DNA of 64,000 nucleotides. Source: DSWT01 sp035373625 (GTDB lineage: Bacteria > Chloroflexota > Anaerolineae > B4-G1 > SLSP01). Shown here in pieces: positions 25,557 to 35,287 of the stretch. Each line of letters starts with the position of its first letter. The first letter of the stretch is position 1. The DNA lies in NCBI GenBank assembly GCA_035373625.1, contig DAOSNS010000003.1, positions 160,975-224,974 of the forward strand, in the 5' to 3' direction. The translations under genes and the position numbers were made by a program. Below the pieces are notes generated by a model that did not search any database, was not told the DNA's origin, and saw nothing but the letters and a program-made list of their open reading frames with translations.

Positions 25557-25834
25557 CGTGACCTCCTGGAAACGATTTTTTCCGCCATAGTTGTTGTCAT
25601 GCGCGTTTTGGCATGCACCTCAATTAAAGGATTGACGATCTTTCTGGATGCTTGTTCCACGTAAACATGCGCCTTCTGCGCATAAACCTGCCCCAGTCTG
25701 AGATACTGCCGGGCGAGTTTGTGGAGCCGGTACACACCATACGCCAACCCAGAAAACAAAGCCAGCGGGATCAAAGCCATTACCAATGCTTCCAGACTCA
25801 GAAAGATCAGCGCGATGTCCCGTGCAGTTCCCAT
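25553..25834 (-). CDS. Small membrane-associated protein, 93 residues
   Basis: N-terminal hydrophobic helix (IFLSLEALVMALIPLALFSGLAYGVY) followed by a basic amphipathic tail (RLHKLARQYLRLGQVYAQKAHVYVEQASRKIVNPLIEVHAK). ATG 25834 preceded by GGAGGG. The leader upstream (25854-25887) holds tandem TTTGCCA words. Coupled to the 65-residue protein; the two may form a small membrane complex (inference). Confidence 0.7.
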   Translation of the reverse strand: MGTARDIALIFLSLEALVMALIPLALFSGLAYGVYRLHKLARQYLRLGQVYAQKAHVYVEQASRKIVNPLIEVHAKTRMTTTMAEKIVSRRSR

Positions 25835-25853
25835 AATCCCTCCTGGAATCAGT

Positions 25854-25887
25854 AAATGGCGAATGGCAAATGGCAAATGGCAAATCA
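25854..25887 (-). repeat. TTTGCCA tandem leader words
   Basis: On the coding strand TTTGCCATTTGCCATTTGCC then ATTCGCCATTTACTG leads into the GGAGGG site. A similar CATTTGCCATTTTACT precedes the rubrerythrin-VIT1 gene at 43979-43996. Confidence 0.65.
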
Positions 25888-25974
25888 CGTATCACCAATC
25901 GCCAGTCACCCAATACCAAGTATACTCGGTTCGAGAATTCAAACAAGTCCAAGCTACGCAAGCAAGTTGCGATT

Positions 25975-28017
25975 ATGCGTCTCTGCGGTAACATAGCCTC
26001 TGTGAAAACAAAATCGGGATATTGGTGGGCTGCTCTGGCGGCGTTGTTCCTGCTCGCGTTTACATTGCGCGTGTGGAATCTGGAAAGCGTTCCGCCGGGG
26101 TTGACGCACGACGAGGCTGCCAATGGGCACGATAGCGCGGCAATCCTGCGCGGCGTCCACCGCATTTACTTTCCGGTGGGCTACGGGCGTGAGCCGTTTT
26201 ACAACTACTCCGTGGCAGCCGTGACGTTTTTCCTGGGCCAGGGGATTTTTACGCTGCGGATCACGTCGGTCTTCTGGAGCCTGCTCACGTGGACTGCCAC
26301 CGTCGCCCTGGCACGCCGTTGGTGGGGATGGCGTGCGGCGCTGTGGTGCGGTGCGGCGCTCACGGTGGGCTTCTGGCCACTGATGATGGCGCGGGTGGGC
26401 CTGCGGGCGACGACATTGCCCGCGTTACTCGCGGTCTCGGCGCTGGCCTACGAGTGCGCGCTCACTGCAAAAACGGTACCGCGGGCATGGTGCGGCTATG
26501 CACTGGCGGGCGTTTTTCTCGGCGCGAGCCTTTATACGTACATGGCAAGTCGCGGGATGCCGGCACTGTACCTGATGTTCCTCCTCGGCCTGGCTTTGTT
26601 CAACCGTCAACTCTTGCGCCGCACCTGGAAAGGAACGCTGGCCGTGGTGCTCCTGGCCGGTGCAATCAGCTTCCCACTATTCCATTACCTGGCGGTGCAT
26701 CCTCAACTGGAGCAACGGATCGCGCAGCTCGGCGGGGCCATCGTGGCCTTCAAGGCCGGCAACTGGCGACCGCTGTGGAAAAACATCACCGATTCGCTGC
26801 CTATGCTCTTCTGGAAAGCCGATCCCTACTGGCTGTACAACATCGGCGGACGGGCAGCGCTGGAACCGCTACTTGCGGCGTTGTTCAGCCTCGGCTTGCT
26901 GCGAGCCGTGATACATCTGCGAGATCGGCGCAATTTGTTTGTCTTGTTGTGGCTGGGCGGCGGATTGGCGCCCGCGTTTCTTACGACCGTGGACTACAAC
27001 ACGCTCCACGCCATCGCCGCTATGCCCGCCGTCTTTCTCCTCATCGCTCTCGGCCTGGAGACTACGTGGGGGTACAGGGGCAGGTTACGAATTACGAATT
27101 ACGAATTACGTTTTATGCTTCTCCTGGCATTCTTGCTTACCGGCGTCGAGGCGGCGCATGCTTACTTCATCGTATGGGGACAAAACCGCGACGTGCGGGT
27201 GTTATACCATCATCACGTCGTCGCTCTGGGGCGTTATCTCGAACATAGCCCTGACCATCACACCCCGGTGGTGATTACCAGCATGTATCCGGGCGAATTT
27301 CACGATCCCTACACATTGGAAGTGACCCTGCGGCGCGAAGATATGGACATCCGCTGGAGCGACGGACGCAGTGCGCTCTTCTTCCCACACGGCGCAACGC
27401 GCCTTTACACCGAGACACAGGCCGCCCCCGCGTCTCTGCTGCTCCCCTTTGTGGATGGTTACATCAGCCCGGAGGTAACCCTGGCGTTTCGCACGGATGA
27501 CATCCCGACGGCGGTTTATGGCTACCGCTGGAACGCGGATGCCGCGTGGAACGCGCTGCGCGCCGAATTAGCAACCGTGGTCTTCACCGCGCCGGGCGAT
27601 CCGCCGCCGGCTGTGACACACAACGCGACAGCGTGTCCCGTCGTCTACGGCAGCACCGTCGCCCTGGCAGGATACCGGGTCACGCCAGATGCGCCCCACC
27701 CCGGCGAAACGCTCAATCTGCTGACGGCCTGGGAAGTCGAGAAGGCGCATCCGGCGGAGTTAGTGCTGTTCACCCACCTGCTCAATGCCGAAGGCGCTAC
27801 CGTCACCCAGGTTGACCGGCTTGACGCGCCTTCATGGCAGTGGCAGACCGGCGATCGCCTCGCGCAGGTTCACGCTCTGAATCTGCCTCCGGACATGTCG
27901 CCGGGCCGTTATTATCTCGTCGTCGGGTTGTACACACGCGCCGGTTTGCAGCGGTTGCCCATCAACGAGACGGCGTCCATCACGCGCGTGCTTATTCCCC
28001 TGGAGGTGACGCCATGA
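25975..28017 (+). CDS. GT39-like multipass membrane glycosyltransferase
   Basis: About 680 residues. Begins with a helix and the DHE/DE-type catalytic loop of GT-C enzymes (LRVWNLESVPPGLTHDEAANGHDSAAIL), then some ten hydrophobic helices up to about residue 400, and a soluble external C-terminal domain of about 270 residues (beta-rich, ending YYLVVGLYTRAGLQRLPINET). GT-C enzymes move sugars from polyprenyl-phosphate carriers on the outer face. Start uncertain: ATG 25975 used, GTG 26002 possible. A tandem ACGAATT word (27087-27112) is embedded in the coding sequence between two helices. ATGA overlap with the next gene shows coupling. Confidence 0.8.
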   Translation: MRLCGNIASVKTKSGYWWAALAALFLLAFTLRVWNLESVPPGLTHDEAANGHDSAAILRGVHRIYFPVGYGREPFYNYSVAAVTFFLGQGIFTLRITSVFWSLLTWTATVALARRWWGWRAALWCGAALTVGFWPLMMARVGLRATTLPALLAVSALAYECALTAKTVPRAWCGYALAGVFLGASLYTYMASRGMPALYLMFLLGLALFNRQLLRRTWKGTLAVVLLAGAISFPLFHYLAVHPQLEQRIAQLGGAIVAFKAGNWRPLWKNITDSLPMLFWKADPYWLYNIGGRAALEPLLAALFSLGLLRAVIHLRDRRNLFVLLWLGGGLAPAFLTTVDYNTLHAIAAMPAVFLLIALGLETTWGYRGRLRITNYELRFMLLLAFLLTGVEAAHAYFIVWGQNRDVRVLYHHHVVALGRYLEHSPDHHTPVVITSMYPGEFHDPYTLEVTLRREDMDIRWSDGRSALFFPHGATRLYTETQAAPASLLLPFVDGYISPEVTLAFRTDDIPTAVYGYRWNADAAWNALRAELATVVFTAPGDPPPAVTHNATACPVVYGSTVALAGYRVTPDAPHPGETLNLLTAWEVEKAHPAELVLFTHLLNAEGATVTQVDRLDAPSWQWQTGDRLAQVHALNLPPDMSPGRYYLVVGLYTRAGLQRLPINETASITRVLIPLEVTP

Positions 28018-29936
28018 AGCGGCTCAAACCCTGGGAACGTTGGGGCGTCGTCGCTATGCTGCTGCTGGCGTGGGCACTGCGTTGGATCGCGCTGTTGGAT
28101 GTGCCCCCCGGCTGGCGCGACGATGATCTCATCGAGTTATACACTTTCTCGTGGGAAATTCTGGAAAGCGGCCCACAGCTTTATTTTGCCGGAGCATCAG
28201 GGCACGAACCACTTTACCATACGGTCCGCGCGCCGCTGCTTGCCGTCGCCGGGCTGAATCAGGCATCGGCGCGGTGGCAAGCCGCCGTGTTCGGCACACT
28301 GGCGGTGCTGTTGACGTGGGCCGTGGGGCGGAGGCTCTTCACCCGCGAGGTGGGATTGCTTTCGGGGACGCTGGTGGCCGTCTCGTTCTGGGCGCTGCTG
28401 TATAGCCGGGTCGCCATCCGCCACATGGGCGCGCTGCCGTGGATGCTATTGGCGATCTACTGCGCATGGCGCGTGTTGCACGATGTGCGCCTTTCCCATG
28501 CCACCTTAGCGGGAATCACCATCGGCACAGCCGGCGCGTTGTACACTTATTACGCAGGGCGACTCATTCCGGCATTGTTGATGGTCGTGCTACCCTTCGC
28601 CGGTGGTCACAAGGGACGCTGGAAACCATACCTGGTGGCGCTGGCGGTCGGTGTGGCACTGGCCGTGCCGATGTTTTGGGCAGCGGCGCATATTCCGGGC
28701 GCCGATGCACGTGTAGGCGAACTCGCCGTGCCGTTGCATGAGCTGCGCGCGGGCAACTGGCGACCGCTCTTGCAGACCACGTGGACGACGTTGGGTATGG
28801 CGCACGCCAAAGGCGATCCCGAATGGCTTTACAACATCTCCGAGCGGCCGGTGTTCAGCCTTGCCGGTGCGGTGCTCTTCTATCTGGGCATCCTCACCCG
28901 ACTCGGGCATCTCAAACAGCCAAACGCACGGTTGCTTCTGCTGTGGCTTGGTGCAGGCATTGCGCCCGCGTTCATCAGTCTGCCACCATCGAGTTATGGG
29001 CACACCATCCTGGCACTGCCGGCCGTCTACATCCTGCTGACGATGCCGATGAAGGCCGCCGCACGGCGTTGGCATTGGACGGCGGCGCCGCTGTGTGTGC
29101 TCACGCTGACCCTGGTGGCCGGGCGCGACCTGCCGGACTATTTTGTGAACTGGCCACACGCCTCGATGGTGCGCTTTCTCTATCGCGCCGACTACCGCGC
29201 GCTGGCGCAGTATCTCGATGCCCACACGGAGATCGGCGAGGCCGCTGTGGGGAGCTTTCTGTACGGGCCGTGGGACAAAGTCGCGGTAGAAACCGATATG
29301 CAGCGGCAGGATGTGGCGTTGCGCTATGTCAATCCAGAACGGGCGCTGGTCGGCGGAGCAATGCCACTGCGCTTCTATCTGCAAGACGAGAACAAACGCG
29401 ATCCACAATTCCAGACGCTCCTCGACGCCGCGCCGCGCATCGAGGCGCCGGTCGGGATGCAAGGCGTGTTGCTCTCCCTGCCGGAACCGCCGGCCGACGC
29501 ACTAACCGTGGATGTGGACGGTCGCCGGCTGGCCGATCAACCGTTCGCCAACGCCCTGGCCCTGCAAACCGTAACCTGGGAGGACGTCACGACTTTGATG
29601 ACCTGGTGGACGGTGGTGGGTGATCTGCCGTTACCCCCCTTCGAGCTGATTCCCAACCCACCGCCGCCGGGGGTCTATAACGGTCCACGGCTGAGCGTTT
29701 TCACGCACCTCATCGCTGCCGATGGGACGATGATTGCCGGTGATGACGGCCTGTGGGTGGACCCGTACTCGCTGCGTGTGGGCGACCGGGTGCTGCAGGT
29801 CCATCGCTTCACCGTTCCACCAGACGCGCCTGCCGGGCCGTACACCCTCGCCATCGGCCTGTACGATCCACTGACCGGCGCACGCTGGCAGTTGCCAAAT
29901 GGGGCGGATCAGATTAGAATTGGTTCGAGTGATTAG
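28014..29936 (+). CDS. Second GT39-like multipass membrane glycosyltransferase
   Basis: 640 residues, starting inside the stop of the previous gene (ATGA) with GGAGG upstream. Same architecture: LRWIALLDVPPGWRDDDLIELY acidic loop, repeated hydrophobic helices (AVLLTWAVGRRLFTREVGLLSGTLVAVSFWALL), and a C-terminal external domain ending VHRFTVPPDAPAGPYTLAIGLYDPLTGARW that parallels the C-terminus of its neighbour. The two are probably ancient duplicates working on the same polymer or glycoprotein (inference). Confidence 0.8.
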   Translation: MKRLKPWERWGVVAMLLLAWALRWIALLDVPPGWRDDDLIELYTFSWEILESGPQLYFAGASGHEPLYHTVRAPLLAVAGLNQASARWQAAVFGTLAVLLTWAVGRRLFTREVGLLSGTLVAVSFWALLYSRVAIRHMGALPWMLLAIYCAWRVLHDVRLSHATLAGITIGTAGALYTYYAGRLIPALLMVVLPFAGGHKGRWKPYLVALAVGVALAVPMFWAAAHIPGADARVGELAVPLHELRAGNWRPLLQTTWTTLGMAHAKGDPEWLYNISERPVFSLAGAVLFYLGILTRLGHLKQPNARLLLLWLGAGIAPAFISLPPSSYGHTILALPAVYILLTMPMKAAARRWHWTAAPLCVLTLTLVAGRDLPDYFVNWPHASMVRFLYRADYRALAQYLDAHTEIGEAAVGSFLYGPWDKVAVETDMQRQDVALRYVNPERALVGGAMPLRFYLQDENKRDPQFQTLLDAAPRIEAPVGMQGVLLSLPEPPADALTVDVDGRRLADQPFANALALQTVTWEDVTTLMTWWTVVGDLPLPPFELIPNPPPPGVYNGPRLSVFTHLIAADGTMIAGDDGLWVDPYSLRVGDRVLQVHRFTVPPDAPAGPYTLAIGLYDPLTGARWQLPNGADQIRIGSSD

Positions 29937-29990
29937 GGTTTGGGGAAGCGACTAATCCCTAATCCCTGGTTCCTGACTTCGGAGGGCACA

Positions 29991-30551
29991 ATGACGATCA
30001 AAGTTCTGGTTCCCATTGCAAACGGTACGGAAGAGATTGAAGCTGTATGCATCATTGACACACTTCGACGAGCCGGCGCAGATGTGACCGTTGCCTCGGT
30101 GGAGGCCACGCTCCAGATTACGGCCTCGCGGGGCACAAAACTGGTTGCCGATGCGTTCATCGGGGACTGCGCCAACGTCATTTACGACTGCATCGCCATC
30201 CCCGGCGGCATGCCCGGCGCGGAACACCTGCGCGATTGCGAAGTGTTGACGACGCTCCTGAAACAACAGCACGACGCGGGACGGCTCTACAGCGCGATCT
30301 GCGCCGCGCCGGTGGTGGTATTGCAACATCACGGGCTGCTGGCGGGACGCCATGCTACATGCCATCCGTCTTTTGCATCGCAACTCGAAAACCCAGCGCA
30401 TGTAGAAAAGCGTGTGGTCGTGGATGGCAACTGCATCACCAGCCGCGGGCCGGGGACGGCCATCGAGTTTGCGCTGGCGTTGATCGCGGCGCTGTATGGC
30501 GCGGAGAAAGCACAAGAGATCGGCGGGCATATGTTAGTCGCTGGCTGGTAG
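29991..30551 (+). CDS. DJ-1/PfpI family protein (YajL-like)
   Basis: 186 residues. DJ-1 fold with Glu in ANGTEEIEAV, the nucleophile Cys in YSAICAAPVVVL and a following His in CHPSF. DJ-1/YajL proteins act as glyoxalase III, deglycase or redox chaperones. Which activity applies is not decidable. GGAGGG precedes the ATG; the leader carries ACTAATCCCTAATCCCT words. Confidence 0.9.
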   Translation: MTIKVLVPIANGTEEIEAVCIIDTLRRAGADVTVASVEATLQITASRGTKLVADAFIGDCANVIYDCIAIPGGMPGAEHLRDCEVLTTLLKQQHDAGRLYSAICAAPVVVLQHHGLLAGRHATCHPSFASQLENPAHVEKRVVVDGNCITSRGPGTAIEFALALIAALYGAEKAQEIGGHMLVAGW

Positions 30552-30631
30552 CCACGCGCAACGGCCTTCGATGAAAAATGAGGCCATTATAACCAAAAGG
30601 TTAGTGGTAAATAGCGATTTTTAGTATACGG

Positions 30632-33600
30632 ATGAACATAGAAAACACAGCTAACAAAACAAAAACACTGGATTTCTGGAAAATCGCCGCCATCGTCATC
30701 CTGCTCCTGGCGATTCTCACCCGGTTCTATGCATTAGGCGACCGCGCGGTGAGCCACGATGAGACGACGCACGCAAAATTCTCGTGGAACCTCTACGCCG
30801 GGCGCGGCCTTCGCCACGATCCACTCATGCACGGGCCGCTGCTCTTCGAGGCGACGGCGTTCATCTACTTCCTCTTCGGCGTGAGCGACTTCACCGCGCG
30901 TATCTACGCCGCGCTGACCGGCGTGGCGCTGGTGATGACGCCCTGGCTGTTGCGGAAGTGGCTCGGCAAGCACGGAGCGCTGTTCGCATCCATAATGTTA
31001 CTCATCTCACCGGCCATCACCTACTATGCGCGTTACACCCGCCACGACACTCCCCTTATGCTGTGGACCATGCTCTTCCTGTGGACGGTGCTGCAATATC
31101 TGGATAGCGGTCGCGTGCGCTGGCTCTATGGGATGGCGGTCTTCTTCCCCCTGATGTATGCCTCTAAAGAAAACGCCTACATCTACACCGCCATTTTTCT
31201 CGTCCTGCTGGCCCTGCCTTTCCTATGGCAAATCCTGCGCATGCGTTGGACGCGCCCCGGGTTATCCATGCTGCTGATCCTCATCATCATCGTTGCGCTA
31301 GTGTTGAGCGGCATCTTCGGACTATCGCTCAAAGAGGCCGAAATCCGCGAGGCCGATGATTCCAACAACAACAGCATCTCCGCTATGATCGTCCCCTGGT
31401 GGGGACGGCTGGCCATCGGAATTGCCTTCCTCACCTTGCTAAGCGCCGTGCCCATCATCTACTACGGCGTGGGTGAATCCATTATGCGCACCTGGCGACT
31501 GTTCGATGTCCTCATCGTCTTGGGGACGCTGACCTTGCCACTAGGCTCGGCCTTCCTGATGAAATTTATAGCCGGTGTGGATATGAGTGCCTTTTACCCG
31601 GCGTTGATGGAGCCGAATTTCAGCAAACTTCCCCTGGGAATGACCATCTCGGCCTTCGCTATGCTCGTCATGACGCTGGCGCTTTCCGCATGGCTGGGAC
31701 TGTGGTGGAACAAACGCCATTGGCCGATCATCGCGCTCATTCACTACGCCATCTTTTTCACCCTCTACAGCACATTTTTCACCTGGGGTTGGGGAACGCT
31801 GACAGGCCTGATCGGCGGGCTGGCCTACTGGATGGCGCAACAGGGCGTACAACGCGGCAAACAACCATGGTATTACTATATGGTCATCGGGCCACTCTAC
31901 GAATATCTGCCCCTGTTCCTGGCAGCTTGGGCCGGCATCTGGAGCCTCATCCGTCTGACCCTCAAAAACACCTTTCCCCGCGCCGATACCGAGGCACCAG
32001 CCAATGCCCCCAAACCACTCGATCTTGACCGGCTCTTCCCCTTGTTTTTGCTGGCATGGGCGCTGTTCTCGTGGGTAGCTTACAGCTATGCGGGGGAAAA
32101 AATGCCCTGGCTGTTCGTCCACATCACGCTGCCGCACATTCTGCTTGCTGCCTGGGGCCTGGGACAATGGTTGAAGGGGCTGACCTGGCAAGACTTCGCG
32201 GCACGGCGCGGCTGGCTATTCATCACCGCGCTGGTGCTGTTTGGGAAAGCGCTCGACGTGCTCCGGCAGGCCGTGGGACAACTGCGCGCAGCCCAGATGG
32301 GGATGACGATTACCGGCTTGAATCCACTCGTCGAAATGCTCAGCGCCTTTGGCGGCATCCTGATCTTCGGCGGCCTGCTGGTCTGGCTTGTCGAGCAACT
32401 GGGGCCAAAACGCACCCTGCGCCTGATGCTGGCGACATTCGTCGGTGTGCTGGGCGTCTTCACAGTGCGCACCATGTTCATGCTCAACTACGTCAACGAC
32501 GAACTGGCGACGGAATTCATGGTCTACGCGCACGCGACGCCGGATGTCAAAAAAGTTCTGGCGCAGATTGACGAGATCTCCTGGCGTACCACCGGCACGC
32601 CGCACGATGTCAAAGTCGCTTACGGGAAAGAAGGCGCATGGCCATTTTACTGGTACATGGAGACAATCTACCCCAACAGCTATTATTATGACACCGAGCC
32701 AGACGCTGCGCGTCTCCTTGAATGTCCGGTGGTCATTGCCGGAAAGCCACAATGGGACGCCGTTGAAGCGATCCTGGGAGCGAATTATGTCGCTTTCGAT
32801 TACAAATACATCTGGTGGCCTATCGAAGACTACAAGGACCTGACGTGGGAGCGTATTCGTGGCGCGTTGGTAGATCCGGCTATGCGTGCGGCGTTGTGGA
32901 ACATCATCCGCGACCGCGATTACACGGCTTACGCCCGCCTCAAGGATCCCCAAAACCCCTTCACCCTGAAGACCTGGCCCAATCGCCTGGACATGCATCT
33001 CTACGTGCGCCGCGATCTGACACAACAGATATGGAGCTATCGCCTGGGAACGGCCAGTGCGCAGACGTCTGATCTCTATCAAGCCAGCGAAAGAACGCTG
33101 CCCGTGGCCCTGAAAGCGCGGTTCTCTTATGCGGCCGGCCGCGGCGTCGCCGTTGCGCCGGACGGGTCGCTGTATGTGGCCGACACGGCGCAACATAGCA
33201 TCTGGCATCTTGCGGCCAATGGGACGCTGTTGCACACCTGGGGAGAATACGGAACGCTGCCGGGGCAATTCAACGAGCCGTGGGATGTGGCAGTGGACGC
33301 ACAGGGTAACGTCTACGTGGCCGACACGTGGAATCATCGCATCCAGAAATTCACGGCGGAGGGTGAATATCTGCTCAGTTGGGGGCGAGTTGGACAGGCG
33401 CAAGTGGGCGATCTGGCCGGTCATGGCGTATTCTACGGACCGCGTGGGATTGCCGTAGGAGCAGATGGCACAGTCTACGTCGCCGATACGGGCAACGATC
33501 GTGTGCAAATCTTCGATACAAACGGAAATTTCCGCTGGGAATTTGGTGGTTCGGGCTACCTGGCGGGTCAGCTAAACGAGCCGATAGGCATCGCGGTCAA

Positions 33601-33931
33601 TGCCACCGGAGAAATTTTCGTCGCCGACACATGGAACCGCCGTGTGCAGGTTTTCACTGCCGACGGTCTTTATTTGCGCGAGTGGAGCGTTCCTGTTTGG
33701 AGCGGCAATGACCCTGAAGAGAAGCCGTTCCTCGCGCTCGCGGACGGCGTTGTCTATGCCAGCGATCCCGTTCACGGGCGCGTACTCGCGTTCGACACGG
33801 CGGGTCAGTTGTTGTGGACCTTGCGCGACGCCGAGAATTTGAGTTATCCCCTCGGTCTAGCCGTCAAAGAAGATATCCTTTACGTTGCGGATGGGCATGC
33901 GGGAGAGCTGTTCGGGTATCGCATGCGATGA
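30632..33931 (+). CDS. Agl23-type (TIGR03663) membrane protein fused to an NHL-repeat propeller
   Basis: 1099 residues. Residues 1 to about 640 are a GT-C-like multipass region with the Agl23 signature LTRFYALGDRAVSHDETTHAKFSWNLYAGRGLRHDPLMHGPLLFEATAFIYFLFG and AYSYAGEKMPWLFVHITLPHI. Residues about 640-820 are an external segment. Residues about 830-1099 are six NHL repeats (GVAVAPDGSLYVADTAQHSIWHL, DVAVDAQGNVYVADTWNHRIQKF, GIAVGADGTVYVADTGNDRVQIF, GIAVNATGEIFVADTWNRRVQVF and two more) forming a beta-propeller. Agl23-type proteins are associated with polyprenyl-linked glycan transfer or flipping. The propeller is predicted outside the cell as a binding platform. Confidence 0.88.
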   Translation: MNIENTANKTKTLDFWKIAAIVILLLAILTRFYALGDRAVSHDETTHAKFSWNLYAGRGLRHDPLMHGPLLFEATAFIYFLFGVSDFTARIYAALTGVALVMTPWLLRKWLGKHGALFASIMLLISPAITYYARYTRHDTPLMLWTMLFLWTVLQYLDSGRVRWLYGMAVFFPLMYASKENAYIYTAIFLVLLALPFLWQILRMRWTRPGLSMLLILIIIVALVLSGIFGLSLKEAEIREADDSNNNSISAMIVPWWGRLAIGIAFLTLLSAVPIIYYGVGESIMRTWRLFDVLIVLGTLTLPLGSAFLMKFIAGVDMSAFYPALMEPNFSKLPLGMTISAFAMLVMTLALSAWLGLWWNKRHWPIIALIHYAIFFTLYSTFFTWGWGTLTGLIGGLAYWMAQQGVQRGKQPWYYYMVIGPLYEYLPLFLAAWAGIWSLIRLTLKNTFPRADTEAPANAPKPLDLDRLFPLFLLAWALFSWVAYSYAGEKMPWLFVHITLPHILLAAWGLGQWLKGLTWQDFAARRGWLFITALVLFGKALDVLRQAVGQLRAAQMGMTITGLNPLVEMLSAFGGILIFGGLLVWLVEQLGPKRTLRLMLATFVGVLGVFTVRTMFMLNYVNDELATEFMVYAHATPDVKKVLAQIDEISWRTTGTPHDVKVAYGKEGAWPFYWYMETIYPNSYYYDTEPDAARLLECPVVIAGKPQWDAVEAILGANYVAFDYKYIWWPIEDYKDLTWERIRGALVDPAMRAALWNIIRDRDYTAYARLKDPQNPFTLKTWPNRLDMHLYVRRDLTQQIWSYRLGTASAQTSDLYQASERTLPVALKARFSYAAGRGVAVAPDGSLYVADTAQHSIWHLAANGTLLHTWGEYGTLPGQFNEPWDVAVDAQGNVYVADTWNHRIQKFTAEGEYLLSWGRVGQAQVGDLAGHGVFYGPRGIAVGADGTVYVADTGNDRVQIFDTNGNFRWEFGGSGYLAGQLNEPIGIAVNATGEIFVADTWNRRVQVFTADGLYLREWSVPVWSGNDPEEKPFLALADGVVYASDPVHGRVLAFDTAGQLLWTLRDAENLSYPLGLAVKEDILYVADGHAGELFGYRMR

Positions 33932-33960
33932 TATACTATTTATTCTCATAAGGAGCCACT

Positions 33961-35157
33961 ATGAACACCGTTTCCCCCGAAAGTGTAGGATTGTCGTCCG
34001 CGCGCCTCAAGCGCGTGGATCAGGTGATGCAAAAGTACGTGGACCAGGGCAAACTGCCGGGCGTTCTCTGTCTGGTCGCCCGGCGTGGACAGGTCGCCTA
34101 CCTATCTAAGGTCGGCTGGATGAACGTCGAGGCCCAAAACCCCATCGCGTTCGATACCCTCTTTCGCATCTATTCCATGACCAAGCCGCTCACCAGTGTG
34201 GCGGTGATGATGCTTTATGAGGAGGGGCGTCTCTCTCTCAACGATCCGGTCGCCAAATACATCCCCGAATTCGCAGACCTCAAGGTTTTTGTGCGTGAGA
34301 CCGAGACGGGCGTCGAGCTGGCGAACCTCAAGCGGCCGATCACAATCCATCACTTGTTGACGCACACCGGCGGGCTGAGCTACGGCTTTGACTCAAACGA
34401 CGCTGTGGACAGGCAAATCCAAAAGCATGTCTGGCAACGCTACGGCGATAACCCGGAGATCACGCTAGAGGAATTCGTCCACCGGATAGCCATGTGCCCG
34501 CTTCGCACGCAGCCGGGCACGGAATTCTTCTACAGTCTATCTGTTGACGTGCTGGGCTACGTGGTGCAAGTTGTGTCGGGACAGCCGTTCGATGTCTTCT
34601 TGCAGGAACGTATTCTGGAGCCGCTGGGCATGAGCGATACCGCCTTTTACGTGCCGGAAAGCAAGCTCGACCGTTTTGCCGTGAACTACACACCGGACAA
34701 GGAGAAAGGGCTTGCCGTCTTCGACGCACCCGAGACGAGTCGTTTCGCCAAACCGACGCGCTGTCCGGCGGGCGGCATGGGGCTGGTCTCCACCCTGGGC
34801 GACTATTACCGTTTCGCGGCCATGCTCCTCAACAAAGGCGAGCTGGACGGACAGCGACTGCTCGGGCGCAAGACCGTCGAGCTGATGACGAGCAATCACC
34901 TGCGCGACGGCGTCTACCGCGACGGGAATCCGGCGTTGGGGTTCGGCCTCGGTTTCGGGGTCACACTCGATGTCGAGCGGACGCAGACGCTTGGCTCTGT
35001 GGGCGCCTACGGCTGGGGCGGCGCGGCGACCACCCGCTTTGTCATTGATCCACAGGAAGAGCTGGTGCACATCGAAATGACGCAGTTGATGAACAACGAC
35101 TCCGTCCCGGTGCTGGACGAGATGCAGGTGGCGATCTACCAGGCGATTGTGGATTGA
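33961..35157 (+). CDS. Serine hydrolase of the beta-lactamase/DD-peptidase (class C-like) family
   Basis: 398 residues. Catalytic SxxK at Ser72-Lys75 (IYSMTKPLTSVAVMMLYEEG), second motif Tyr-Ser-Leu at YSLSVDVLGYVVQVV, and HTGGLSYGF. No signal peptide, so a cytoplasmic esterase of the EstB type is more likely than a penicillin-binding protein. AAGGAG before ATG. A perfect terminator hairpin follows. Confidence 0.9.
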   Translation: MNTVSPESVGLSSARLKRVDQVMQKYVDQGKLPGVLCLVARRGQVAYLSKVGWMNVEAQNPIAFDTLFRIYSMTKPLTSVAVMMLYEEGRLSLNDPVAKYIPEFADLKVFVRETETGVELANLKRPITIHHLLTHTGGLSYGFDSNDAVDRQIQKHVWQRYGDNPEITLEEFVHRIAMCPLRTQPGTEFFYSLSVDVLGYVVQVVSGQPFDVFLQERILEPLGMSDTAFYVPESKLDRFAVNYTPDKEKGLAVFDAPETSRFAKPTRCPAGGMGLVSTLGDYYRFAAMLLNKGELDGQRLLGRKTVELMTSNHLRDGVYRDGNPALGFGLGFGVTLDVERTQTLGSVGAYGWGGAATTRFVIDPQEELVHIEMTQLMNNDSVPVLDEMQVAIYQAIVD

Positions 35158-35172
35158 GAGGAGATTGAAAAA

Positions 35173-35207
35173 CCGTGTCCCGCGCCGGAAGTCGGCGCGG
35201 GACACGG
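35173..35207. terminator. Bidirectional terminator between serine hydrolase and AraC regulator
   Basis: Perfect 14-bp stem (CCGTGTCCCGCGCC / GGCGCGGGACACGG) with a 7-base loop. The minus-strand reading is followed by TTTTTC. Confidence 0.88.
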
Positions 35208-35287
35208 CGTTGGATAGACAAAACCACCTTCGAGAATCAGACTATCGGCGAGCAAAACGCGCTGTGCAAAATACACGCGCACCCCGG

